This document shows positions 43,680 through 51,393 of a stretch of 64,000 bases of DNA, piece after piece. The stretch is from positions 1-64,000 of the forward strand of contig CALKRW010000021.1 in NCBI GenBank assembly GCA_937989585.1, in the 5' to 3' direction. A program made the translations under genes and the position numbers. Source of the DNA: an uncultured Porphyromonadaceae bacterium (lineage in GTDB: Bacteria > Bacteroidota > Bacteroidia > Bacteroidales > Muribaculaceae). The stretch's first letter is position 1; every line of letters starts with the position of its first letter. Under the pieces are notes generated by a model. That model saw only the letters and a program-made list of their open reading frames with translations, ran no database searches and had not been told where the DNA came from.

Positions 43680-44267
43680 ATGAGCAACAAAATTGAACCC
43701 GGAAAATACATAGAACTGGTCTACGACCTTTACACCAATGACAAGACCGACGGCGAGAAACTCGTTCACCAGACAGATCCCGAAGATCCCGAAAAGATCA
43801 TTTTCGGAGTTACCCAGGGTGTAGTCGAGCCCCTGGAAAAGGCTCTTGAAGGAATGAGCGAAGGCGAGACTTTTGAGGTCGCCGCAACATCCGAACAGGC
43901 ATTCGGTCCATATGACCCGGAACATGTCGTAACCCTCGATCGCGAAATCTTCAACGTCGACGGCAAGTTTGACGACGAGATTGTCAAGGTCGGCAACGCC
44001 GTACCCATGATGACTGCCGACGGATTCCGCATGATGGGACTCGTCAAGGAAGTCAATGACAAGAATGTCATCATGGACTTCAACCATCCCCTCGCCGGAA
44101 AGGATGTCATCTTCAAGGGCAAGGTAAAGCTTGTCCGCGACGCCACAGAGGAAGAACTTCATCCCCAGGGCGGCTGCGGCTGCCATGGCGGCAACTGCGG
44201 CTCAGGCTCATGCGGTGATTCGTGCGACTGCCAAGGCTCGTGCGGAGATTCCTGCGGGTGCAACTAA
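43680..44267 (+). CDS. slyD: SlyD-like FKBP-type peptidyl-prolyl isomerase with cysteine-rich tail
   Basis: The 195-residue protein has an FKBP domain with an inserted IF domain as in SlyD (GKYIELVYDLYTND, then GVVEPLEKALEGMSEGE, then MDFNHPLAGK). The C-terminal 35 residues are rich in Cys, Gly and His (HPQGGCGCHGGNCGSG onward, about 10 Cys), a metal-binding tail. SlyD handles folding and nickel for hydrogenases in E. coli. The Cys content here is higher than in many SlyD tails. A terminator follows at 44291. Confidence 0.92.
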   Translation: MSNKIEPGKYIELVYDLYTNDKTDGEKLVHQTDPEDPEKIIFGVTQGVVEPLEKALEGMSEGETFEVAATSEQAFGPYDPEHVVTLDREIFNVDGKFDDEIVKVGNAVPMMTADGFRMMGLVKEVNDKNVIMDFNHPLAGKDVIFKGKVKLVRDATEEELHPQGGCGCHGGNCGSGSCGDSCDCQGSCGDSCGCN

Positions 44268-44290
44268 AATTTATCTTTCCGATAATTCCC

Positions 44291-44325
44291 GGCGATGTGC
44301 CACAACAGGCGCATCGCCTTTCTTA
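44291..44325 (+). terminator. Intrinsic terminator of slyD
   Basis: GGCGATGTGCC and GGCGCATCGCC pair over 11 bases with one G-U, loop ACAACA, followed by TTTCTT. It begins 23 bases after the slyD stop. Confidence 0.8.
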
Positions 44326-44501
44326 TATCGCTGCCTACCACAAACATATCCCTCCATCACATATACTCTTTCAGTACTGATTTTCTGATCAGAATCTGTT
44401 TTTTTAGAAAAAAATTATTCTGTGCTGAACTTTTTCGAGAAGAAAACGTTCTAACTATCGAGCACTAACATAAAACAAAACTTATATTTTTACAAACCAC
44501 A

Positions 44502-44738
44502 ATGAAAAAGATTTTTCTTGCCATCGCAGTTCTTGGCCTTCTGAGCGCTACAGCATGCTCGGGTAATTCTGAAAAGAAAGAAAACACAGACACTACAGCC
44601 AATGCTGATAATGGCAATGTTCCCGCCGTCGCAATTGACGAAGTAGAAGAAACCGAAACCGACACCATCCCCACCGCTCAGGGCAACGAGGTTGTCACCA
44701 CCACTACGGACGTTGCAGAGGCTACAGACCTCCAGTAA
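44502..44738 (+). CDS. Small lipoprotein
   Basis: The 78-residue protein has a lipobox TACS at about residue 17-20 (MKKIFLAIAVLGLLSATAC). The mature 60 residues are low-complexity, rich in Thr, Glu, Asp and Asn, and likely unstructured. No family is recognised. A terminator follows within 41 bases (44779-44804). A 12-base palindrome TTCTGATCAGAA (44383-44394) lies upstream in an AT-rich leader. Confidence 0.75.
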   Translation: MKKIFLAIAVLGLLSATACSGNSEKKENTDTTANADNGNVPAVAIDEVEETETDTIPTAQGNEVVTTTTDVAEATDLQ

Positions 44739-44778
44739 TCCTGACATCTCAATCCAGACTGACAATTTACTCTCATCA

Positions 44779-44804
44779 GGAGCCGGAATATCCGGCTCCT
44801 TTTC
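44779..44804 (+). terminator. Intrinsic terminator of the small lipoprotein gene
   Basis: GGAGCCGG and CCGGCTCC form an 8-bp perfect stem (9 with the flanking A-T) around AATAT, followed by TTTT. It lies 41 bases after the stop codon. Confidence 0.88.
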
Positions 44805-45260
44805 TGTATTTCGGCCATTTTATATAACACGCTGTATTTCAGGGTTTAATCCACCAAAATACACAAAGGTCAAGCCTCGTTAACATTAATTAATATTTAT
44901 TTATGTATTTTCGAGGATAATTCCGCGGTTTTATGCTTATCTTTGCATCAGAAATATGACTTGCCAATCAATCAGCCAGCATATTTCTATTCTCTCGAAA
45001 ATCTTTTGATAACGTTTTGTTAGACATATATACTTGAATTTTGGTTATGAGGGAGGTGCGTTACTGTGAAGTAGCGCACTTTCATTTTGTCAATTAAAAA
45101 GCCGCTTATGCTTAAAAATTAAAATTCATTCCTGCGCAGGCAATACATTGGCAAGTGTTAAAATTAGTTCAAATACCCCGCTGTCAGGAGCACATTCGCA
45201 TGCCCCATGTCTGCTTACGCCAAACACATTGATTCTATCGCCGAGAAAAAAATAAATTTG

Positions 45261-45269
45261 TATCTTTGC
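45261..45269 (+). promoter_or_regulatory. -7 box directly before the glycosyltransferase start
   Basis: TATCTTTGC lies three bases before the ATG at 45273. A TTTG -33 box is not found at the usual distance. If this box is used, transcription would begin at or just inside the start codon, giving a leaderless or nearly leaderless mRNA. Otherwise the match is chance and the mRNA starts further upstream. Confidence 0.4.
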
Positions 45270-45272
45270 GCC

Positions 45273-46289
45273 ATGTCAAGACTAGTATATATTTCCCGAA
45301 ACTACAAGACAATCGGCAACGGTGCGGGCAAAGCACGTGTCGATGTCGAGGACATACTGAGTTCACACGGCGCGGTCAACCTTGGGCGACCCCGCTCGCT
45401 CCACCACAATATGGCCATCGACTATATGCTCAACCTCAGCGGTATAATATCGTTTATGTCGAGGGTAATGCCGGGCGATGTGGTGTTCGTGCAATATCCC
45501 GTAAAGAAATACTTCAGGCTGATATGCCGCTGGGCGCATCTCCGCAATGCCAGGGTTGTATCACTGGTACACGATCTGGGGTCTTTCAGGCGCAAGAGGA
45601 TAAGTGTTCCGGACGAGATAAGGAAACTGTCTCTGTCCGATGTCGTCATAGCCGCCAACGAGAATACGGTGAGATGGTTGCGTGAGAATGGGTTCAGGAA
45701 GCCGCTCACGACTCAGGTGGCTTGGGATTTCCTTTCCGGCATCCGGCATGGCGACCCGGACCCGGACAGGCTCTCCGTGGCGTTCATCGGAGCGCTGTCC
45801 CCGTCACGCAACGCTTTCCTCTACAAATTGCCACGCCGAATCAAACTTCACCTGTACGGCGGAGGCGCCGACAGCACGGCAAAGTTGCCCGATGGAATCA
45901 CACTGCATGGTTTCGGCGAGCCGGATGCACTAATAGAGAACGCGCAGGGACGTTACGGTCTCATATGGTACGGACCTTCGACCTCCGAACACTTAGGATA
46001 CATAGGTGAATACATAAAATATTGCAATCCGCACAAACTTGCCCTGTATATGCGCGCCGGGAAACCTGTGATAATATGGAAAGGAAGCGGAGCCGCATCA
46101 TTTGTGGAAAAAGAAGGCATCGGCCTGACCGTCGACTCGCTGGACAATCTTGACCGTATTCTGGACAATGTTTCGGAAGAACAATACAGGATTATGTGTG
46201 CGAATGTGGAGCGTGTGGCCTCGAGAATGGCTGACGGCGACTTCCTGCTGGACGCGATAAGCCGGGCACACCTCCAACTCGAAAAATAG
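45273..46289 (+). CDS. GT-B type glycosyltransferase
   Basis: The start at 45273 gives 338 residues (MSRLVYISRNYKTIGNGAGKA); a longer frame from 45207 would cover the promoter box. The protein is soluble, with two Rossmann-like halves. The N-terminal half contains MPGDVVFVQYP and VVSLVHDL, the C-terminal half VAFIGALSPSR, YGLIWYGP and CNPHKLALYMRAGKPVII. This pattern resembles bacterial galactofuranosyltransferases and related GT-B enzymes of surface glycan synthesis. Donor and acceptor sugars are unknown. It stands alone rather than in a capsule cluster. Confidence 0.78.
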   Translation: MSRLVYISRNYKTIGNGAGKARVDVEDILSSHGAVNLGRPRSLHHNMAIDYMLNLSGIISFMSRVMPGDVVFVQYPVKKYFRLICRWAHLRNARVVSLVHDLGSFRRKRISVPDEIRKLSLSDVVIAANENTVRWLRENGFRKPLTTQVAWDFLSGIRHGDPDPDRLSVAFIGALSPSRNAFLYKLPRRIKLHLYGGGADSTAKLPDGITLHGFGEPDALIENAQGRYGLIWYGPSTSEHLGYIGEYIKYCNPHKLALYMRAGKPVIIWKGSGAASFVEKEGIGLTVDSLDNLDRILDNVSEEQYRIMCANVERVASRMADGDFLLDAISRAHLQLEK

Positions 46290-46404
46290 CCCAGGACTCA
46301 TCGCGCCGTACGAATTATCAGCTTCCGGGCGAACCGCATGGCTTCCAGGGGTGTTTGAATGATACGACATCATCATACACCCTCTGCCTTATAGATTTAT
46401 CACC

Positions 46405-47727
46405 ATGCTGCCGGTCTCAATAATTCCAACGCACAAAATCGCGTCATGGCTCATCACTCACATTGACAGCCTCCTCAATCATCTTGGCATGAGCCAGGAC
46501 AAGAACCTCGAGGAACTTGTCTACTTCATTATCATACTGGCTTTTTCCATTCTCCTAGCATGGGGAATCAAGAGAATTGTACTTGTACTTCTGCGCAAGG
46601 CCATAGCGATCCGCAAAACCGAATTCGCCACGGAAATCCTGCGCGAGCACACCATCGCGAAATGCTCGCATATTCTCCCGCCACTGATTTTCATCGGTCT
46701 GATACCCTTCGCATTCAACTATGACACTCCGACACTAACATTGCTTATGCGCTGCATGGGTGTGTATGCGCTTATAGCCCTCGCCATAGGAATCAATGCA
46801 GTACTGACACTGATTTTCAACCGCTACAACAAGCACGAGAACACGCGCAACCTCCCCATCAAGGGTATTCTGAACATCGGCATAGGCATAGTGTGGATAA
46901 TCATCACCATCCTGTGTTTCTCGGTACTGCTGGGCAAATCGCCGACAGCGCTCCTCGCGGGCCTTACGGCGTTCGCGGCCGCCCTGATGCTGATCTTCAA
47001 GGATTCGATTCTCGGTTTTGTCGCAGGCATACAGATGTCGCAGAACGACATGCTGCGCGTGGGCGACTGGATTGTCGTACCCTCGACAATAGCGAACGGC
47101 ATTGTGCTCGACGTATCGCTGTCGGTTGTGAAAATCCAGAACTGGGACAATACAATCGTAATGGTGCCACCATACACTCTTGTATCCACCTCGTTCCAGA
47201 ACTATCGCGGAATGCAGGATTCAGGCATGAGGCGCATATGCCGCTCATATCTCATAGACATCACGACGGTCATTCCTGCCGACGAGACCTTTGTAAACAA
47301 TCTGGTCGAGAAGGTCCCAGATATCAAGGATTTTGTAGACAAGTTGCGGACAAGCGGCCAAACCCTGAGTGCCGACCCCGGGCTACGGCCGCTGAACGGC
47401 TCTCTGGAGACCAACCTCGGCCTGTTCCGGGCATATATCACGAAATACCTGTCGGACAGCCCGGAGATAAACTCGACGGGGCGTATTCTTGTCCGCACTA
47501 TGGATCCGGAGGAAGCCGGGATTCCCCTCCAGATATGGTGCTTCACATCGACCACAAACTTCAACGCATATGAGGCCATCCAGTCGGCGCTCTTCGAGCA
47601 TCTGGCCGCAATGGCTCCGGTATTCTCGCTTGCAATCTACGCAGCAGGGACCGAGACCATCGACGGCACACTCTCGACCACCAGCGGGACTATGCCAGCA
47701 CAGACCTCAGCGTCAAAGCCTGCCTAA
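46405..47727 (+). CDS. MscS family mechanosensitive channel
   Basis: The 440-residue protein has about five N-terminal membrane segments, then the pore helix region with LLAGLTAFAAALMLIFKDSILGFVAG and the beta domain MLRVGDWIV, as in MscS. A large cytoplasmic C-terminal domain follows. Length and layout resemble YbdG/YnaI-type rather than the smaller MscS. It releases ions under osmotic downshock. A C-terminal Ser/Thr-rich tail (STTSGTMPAQTSASKPA) is disordered. Confidence 0.88.
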   Translation: MLPVSIIPTHKIASWLITHIDSLLNHLGMSQDKNLEELVYFIIILAFSILLAWGIKRIVLVLLRKAIAIRKTEFATEILREHTIAKCSHILPPLIFIGLIPFAFNYDTPTLTLLMRCMGVYALIALAIGINAVLTLIFNRYNKHENTRNLPIKGILNIGIGIVWIIITILCFSVLLGKSPTALLAGLTAFAAALMLIFKDSILGFVAGIQMSQNDMLRVGDWIVVPSTIANGIVLDVSLSVVKIQNWDNTIVMVPPYTLVSTSFQNYRGMQDSGMRRICRSYLIDITTVIPADETFVNNLVEKVPDIKDFVDKLRTSGQTLSADPGLRPLNGSLETNLGLFRAYITKYLSDSPEINSTGRILVRTMDPEEAGIPLQIWCFTSTTNFNAYEAIQSALFEHLAAMAPVFSLAIYAAGTETIDGTLSTTSGTMPAQTSASKPA

Positions 47728-47744
47728 GGCAAGTTCTCTCTGAT

Positions 47745-48812
47745 TCAGCGCGGATCGGCGGTAAGGACGACGGTCTGAGTCGGTTTGACCGGATCATTTG
47801 TAATCACTACTATACGGGCGGCAACGGGAGCCTGCGACGTTGGGATAAGCGTCACCGGAATACGCGCCGTCTTGCCGTGCTTGATTTTACCCGGACACTT
47901 GCCGATTCGCACAGCATGGTCGGCTGTATAAATGCGACGTATCAGCAAAGGGGACTTTCCGTCGTTCGTAAGTTCGATTGCTGTTTCGTATGGCTGCCCT
48001 GCCTGAACCTCACCAATTTCCAGACGGTTTCCTGCCAGTTTGGCCACCGGAGCCTTTGCGAAATCCCCGGCGGTAAGTCTGGCGAAATCTTCCTCCAAAG
48101 TCACAACAACAGGCATGGCGTATGTCTCGTCAGGCTTGCGCGAATCGGGGACAAAAGTGACAGTGTCATTCACTAGACCATATAGCGGAGTGTTGTCGGC
48201 ACGGACGAGGAAGTTGAACGCCACACGCTCTCCGGGCGCCACGAGACGCGGACCGGAAGTGACATCGAGCCATTCGGGGAGATTCCTTACAATCGGCGCG
48301 ATGGTGTCCGACGAACGGTTATAGCCATCGATGAAGACAGTACGGGCATGCATTTTCTTGGCCGTGCCGAGAAGGGCGGCGTTCCTTGACATCTTCAGAG
48401 GACCGAAGTCGACCGGATAGCGCATTGCGACCGTGGAGGCCGAGCCAATGACGACGCCCGAGATTGTAAGTGACGAACGCTGAGGCTCGGTATTAGAGTC
48501 TATTGTAATCTTTTTGCTGAAACGCCCCGGCCGGCCGGCCGGGTCATAGGTAACAATGACGGATGATGTATCGCCGGGAGCGAGGGCAGTCTTTTCGAAA
48601 CGCGGAGATGTACAGCCACAAGAAGCGCGTGCAGCGATAATCACAAGAGGTTCGTCGCCCGTATTGACATATTTCATCTGACAGGTGACGGGCCCCTGGT
48701 CTTCGTCGAATGCTCCGAAGTTGTGGCTCGTCTCGAGCCAATGTATACGTGCCTGGGCCGGCGCGCATAGTGCCGCGAACAGCGAGGCGCCCAGTAAAAG
48801 ATATCTAAACAT
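47745..48812 (-). CDS. DUF1573 domain protein, secreted
   Basis: The start at 48812 gives 355 residues with a signal peptide (MFRYLLLGASLFAALCAPAQA) and leaves a 4-base gap to the upstream gene; an in-frame start at 48836 would overlap it. The DUF1573 Ig-like fold is seen in HNFGAFDEDQGPVTCQMKYVNTG and ARASCGCTSPRFEK, typical of the family. More Ig-like segments fill the rest. Function is unknown; such proteins are common in Bacteroidetes periplasm. It follows the phosphodiester-glycosidase gene, so may be co-transcribed. Confidence 0.87.
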   Translation of the reverse strand: MFRYLLLGASLFAALCAPAQARIHWLETSHNFGAFDEDQGPVTCQMKYVNTGDEPLVIIAARASCGCTSPRFEKTALAPGDTSSVIVTYDPAGRPGRFSKKITIDSNTEPQRSSLTISGVVIGSASTVAMRYPVDFGPLKMSRNAALLGTAKKMHARTVFIDGYNRSSDTIAPIVRNLPEWLDVTSGPRLVAPGERVAFNFLVRADNTPLYGLVNDTVTFVPDSRKPDETYAMPVVVTLEEDFARLTAGDFAKAPVAKLAGNRLEIGEVQAGQPYETAIELTNDGKSPLLIRRIYTADHAVRIGKCPGKIKHGKTARIPVTLIPTSQAPVAARIVVITNDPVKPTQTVVLTADPR

Positions 48813-48816
48813 TTTT

Positions 48817-51270
48817 TCAAATACGTACTTTTGCACAGAGAGTACGGCCTCCGAATCGTGCGGTCAGAATATAGAATCCGGAATTGAGACGCAGGGCCGA
48901 TGTGTTGCTTGCAGAGGAAACAAGACGGCCTGTCAGGTCATGTGCCTCGAGCGTTTCGGCCACGAAAGGCAGCGTGACGGTTCCGTCAGCGAGTGTAAAG
49001 GGAAGATAATCGGATGAGGTATCGGCAGAGATATTGCCGACACCGGATTCAAACTTATCGTAGACGGCACGCAGGGACTTGACCTCTATATGGTATGTTC
49101 CCTTCTCCTTTAGGGAGAAACGCAGCGAGTTGAAGTTAAAGGGATATGACGAGGCTGAATTGACGTCGCAGATTTCGCCGAGCGGAACGTTGACAACATT
49201 ATCCTTTCCGGTCTCGAGAGCGGGAAGCGTGGTCTTTTCGTTGTATGCGCGTCCGGGAAGTCTGGTCGACAGGGTTACTTCGCCGAGGGCAACCTCTCCG
49301 GGATTGATTACGAACTCAAGTGCATCGGGCAGACCCCAGACCTGAATCAGGCGTGATGCGGTAATCTGCGGAGCGCGTGTCGAGGTGACCTTGAAATCGA
49401 GAGAGAATCCGCCGTTCTCGCCCAGAGCGGTGAATTTCTGCCCGCTGACCGAAGCCTTACCTATGGTCCAGAGCGAGGCGTCAGCTACGCCGGGAACGAT
49501 GTCGGCCTTCGACGATGGAGGACACTGTGCTATGACCTTGACCGACACGCTGCCGGCATTAGCCGTACCCGTAACAGTAGCCTCACCGTTTGCAACTCCA
49601 GTCACACGACCTTCGGAATCGACTGTGACAGCCGCGGGGTTGTCGCTGGTCCACGAATATGCACGGGCGGCAACGGGCATGCGTTTGTCACCTACCTGCG
49701 CCTCGAGTTCTATCGGCCATGAATGATACTGGTCGGTGACTATCTCGCTGACGACAGCCTCGGCGACAGATGAATTGTCGACAGTGACCGCTATTGTCGC
49801 GTTCATGTCGCCGAGAGTAGCCGTAAGTGCGTGGCAACCTTCGCCGCTTACGAGCAGAGTCTCGCCCTCGGTGGTGCCAAGAGCGGCATCAGTGCTGAGC
49901 GCAAAACCACGTACATTGGTGTCTACAAGTTGTCCGTAACGGTTGTAACCGTAAATCACAGGGGTGTAACTTGCATAGAGGGGAAGTCTTGCGACAGGGT
50001 CGGCAAAACGTATCGAGACGACCTCAGCATCGGCCGGAGCCTTGAGCGTGAGGAACAGAGCATTGCCTACGGCTCGTTCGGCACCGTCGCGCAGAGTGTT
50101 GACAACTCCGTGCGCGGCAGACCACATCTCGGTCGAGCCGCCTCCATCCAGATCCAGGGCATCCCAGCATCCCAGAAAACGCATGACGTCGGCGCCTTCA
50201 AAATATGTGACACCACTTGTGCCTGGGGAGCCCGCATCGACACTGCACATCACCATATGACGGCGCTCGCGGTCATAGCCTACCATCGAGCGCGAGTAAC
50301 GTGCTGTCGGAGTGTTGATCCAGCGGATAGCCTCGGTTGTTGTAACGTTCTCCTTGAGGATGCGCACATCGCCGCCGACAACGTCAGTTATGGCCGGCTT
50401 GACATTGAAGGCGGGAAGCTGGCATACAATCTTCATCTTCACTATGTCGCCCTTGCGTATGCCGTCAATAAATTCATTGGCGTAGTTAGGCCCGCATGAG
50501 ATTACGATGCCATCCTCTGGAATTGCCGAGCATCCTCCCTGGCGCCAGTCGGTCTCGGCCACGAACTTCACAGACTTGTTGATGGCCCATTCCGCTCCGG
50601 GAGCGAGACGCAGGGTTATTTCCCTTCCGTCCTGACCGGTCGAGGTATATTTGCCGGCATAATGGTTATAGATTACCATCTCCTCGCCACGGCGGGGATA
50701 GTTTACGGCTGCGGCATCGACCACCGTCGATCCGTCATTGTTAAGCAGACGGTACTTCAGGTCGGTGCAGTCTATGTACCAGTTGTCGTCGGCGATTACA
50801 AGACAGTTCTCACGCGAGCCCTTGTCGATGATGTCGGGAGCGGCGAGTTTGCGGTCAATCATGCAGGTCACGTTAGGGTAACCGAGTATGGCGTTGCCGA
50901 ACTCATGTCCTCCGGCGAATGACGAGGTTATGAAGAAGTCTCCGTTGATGCCCGCTATCACCTGTCTGTCGGCAGTGGTGTGACGTGCGGCCATCGACGA
51001 CACGGTCTCGGCTGTATTGCACGAGTCGCGGCCGATGATCACCTGAGGGACGACATCGGTCGCTGTCTGACGGTCGTATGTAGTTACCGCGGCATTGAAG
51101 GCGCGGTCTGCGGCTGTAAAACGCAGCACCGACTGGGTTACACCCGGTGCAATATAGTAGTGACGTATTGTGTCGACGTTAAACACAGTACCCTGTAGGT
51201 CGACCGTTGTGCGTGCCGTCGAAGTCATGGCGGCTCCGAAAGCAATTGCTGCGAATAAAAGTTTTTTCAT
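48817..51270 (-). CDS. Phosphodiester glycosidase (NAGPA) domain surface protein
   Basis: The 817-residue protein has a signal peptide (MKKLLFAAIAFGAAMTSTA). The N-terminal half is an NAGPA/DUF2233 domain (PF09992), with VIAGINGDFF and the family's LDLDGGGSTEMW near residue 375. A bacterial Ig-like segment (YSWTSDNPAAVTVDSEGRVTGVANGEATVTGTA) follows. The last 80 residues resemble a type IX secretion C-terminal domain (AHDLTGRLVSS ... LNSGFYILTARFGG). It may uncap phosphodiester-linked sugars outside the cell. Confidence in the sorting signal is moderate. Confidence 0.82.
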   Translation of the reverse strand: MKKLLFAAIAFGAAMTSTARTTVDLQGTVFNVDTIRHYYIAPGVTQSVLRFTAADRAFNAAVTTYDRQTATDVVPQVIIGRDSCNTAETVSSMAARHTTADRQVIAGINGDFFITSSFAGGHEFGNAILGYPNVTCMIDRKLAAPDIIDKGSRENCLVIADDNWYIDCTDLKYRLLNNDGSTVVDAAAVNYPRRGEEMVIYNHYAGKYTSTGQDGREITLRLAPGAEWAINKSVKFVAETDWRQGGCSAIPEDGIVISCGPNYANEFIDGIRKGDIVKMKIVCQLPAFNVKPAITDVVGGDVRILKENVTTTEAIRWINTPTARYSRSMVGYDRERRHMVMCSVDAGSPGTSGVTYFEGADVMRFLGCWDALDLDGGGSTEMWSAAHGVVNTLRDGAERAVGNALFLTLKAPADAEVVSIRFADPVARLPLYASYTPVIYGYNRYGQLVDTNVRGFALSTDAALGTTEGETLLVSGEGCHALTATLGDMNATIAVTVDNSSVAEAVVSEIVTDQYHSWPIELEAQVGDKRMPVAARAYSWTSDNPAAVTVDSEGRVTGVANGEATVTGTANAGSVSVKVIAQCPPSSKADIVPGVADASLWTIGKASVSGQKFTALGENGGFSLDFKVTSTRAPQITASRLIQVWGLPDALEFVINPGEVALGEVTLSTRLPGRAYNEKTTLPALETGKDNVVNVPLGEICDVNSASSYPFNFNSLRFSLKEKGTYHIEVKSLRAVYDKFESGVGNISADTSSDYLPFTLADGTVTLPFVAETLEAHDLTGRLVSSASNTSALRLNSGFYILTARFGGRTLCAKVRI

Positions 51271-51320
51271 GATTGTAAAAGTGTCGTAATTTAAGGTTTG
51301 TCATTATTGCCTCTGTCTTT

Positions 51321-51369
51321 CAGCGGCGCTGTCCGGAAAGGGATTATCCTGTACGGGACAGCGCCGCTG
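51321..51369 (-). terminator. Hairpin after yidC
   Basis: A 14-bp perfect stem (CAGCGGCGCTGTCC with GGACAGCGCCGCTG) encloses a 21-base loop. On the minus strand it follows the yidC stop by about 25 bases. There is no T run after it (AAAGACAGAG), so it may be a terminator of the kind without a U tract or an RNA-protecting structure. Confidence 0.6.
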
Positions 51370-51393
51370 AAGTAAGACCAGGGCCGAAATATA

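Larger units (their letters stand above)
44739..45272 (+). other. Intergenic region with a promoter-like box and a tetraloop hairpin
   Basis: Apart from the terminator at 44779-44804, this 534-base stretch has a -7 box TATCTTTGC (44938-44946) without a clear -33 box. A 10-bp hairpin (45056-45065 with 45070-45079, one G-U pair) closed by GTGA, followed by TTTCATTTTG, lies about 110 bases later. This could define a small RNA of about 125-140 bases. Two short frames (44956-45009, 17 codons; 45047-45097, 16 codons) lie inside; neither has support. Confidence 0.45.

Noticed and set aside
45047..45097. 16-codon frame (MREVRYCEVAHFHFVN)
   Set aside because: It overlaps a hairpin that is better explained as RNA structure, and it is too short to support without expression or conservation data.
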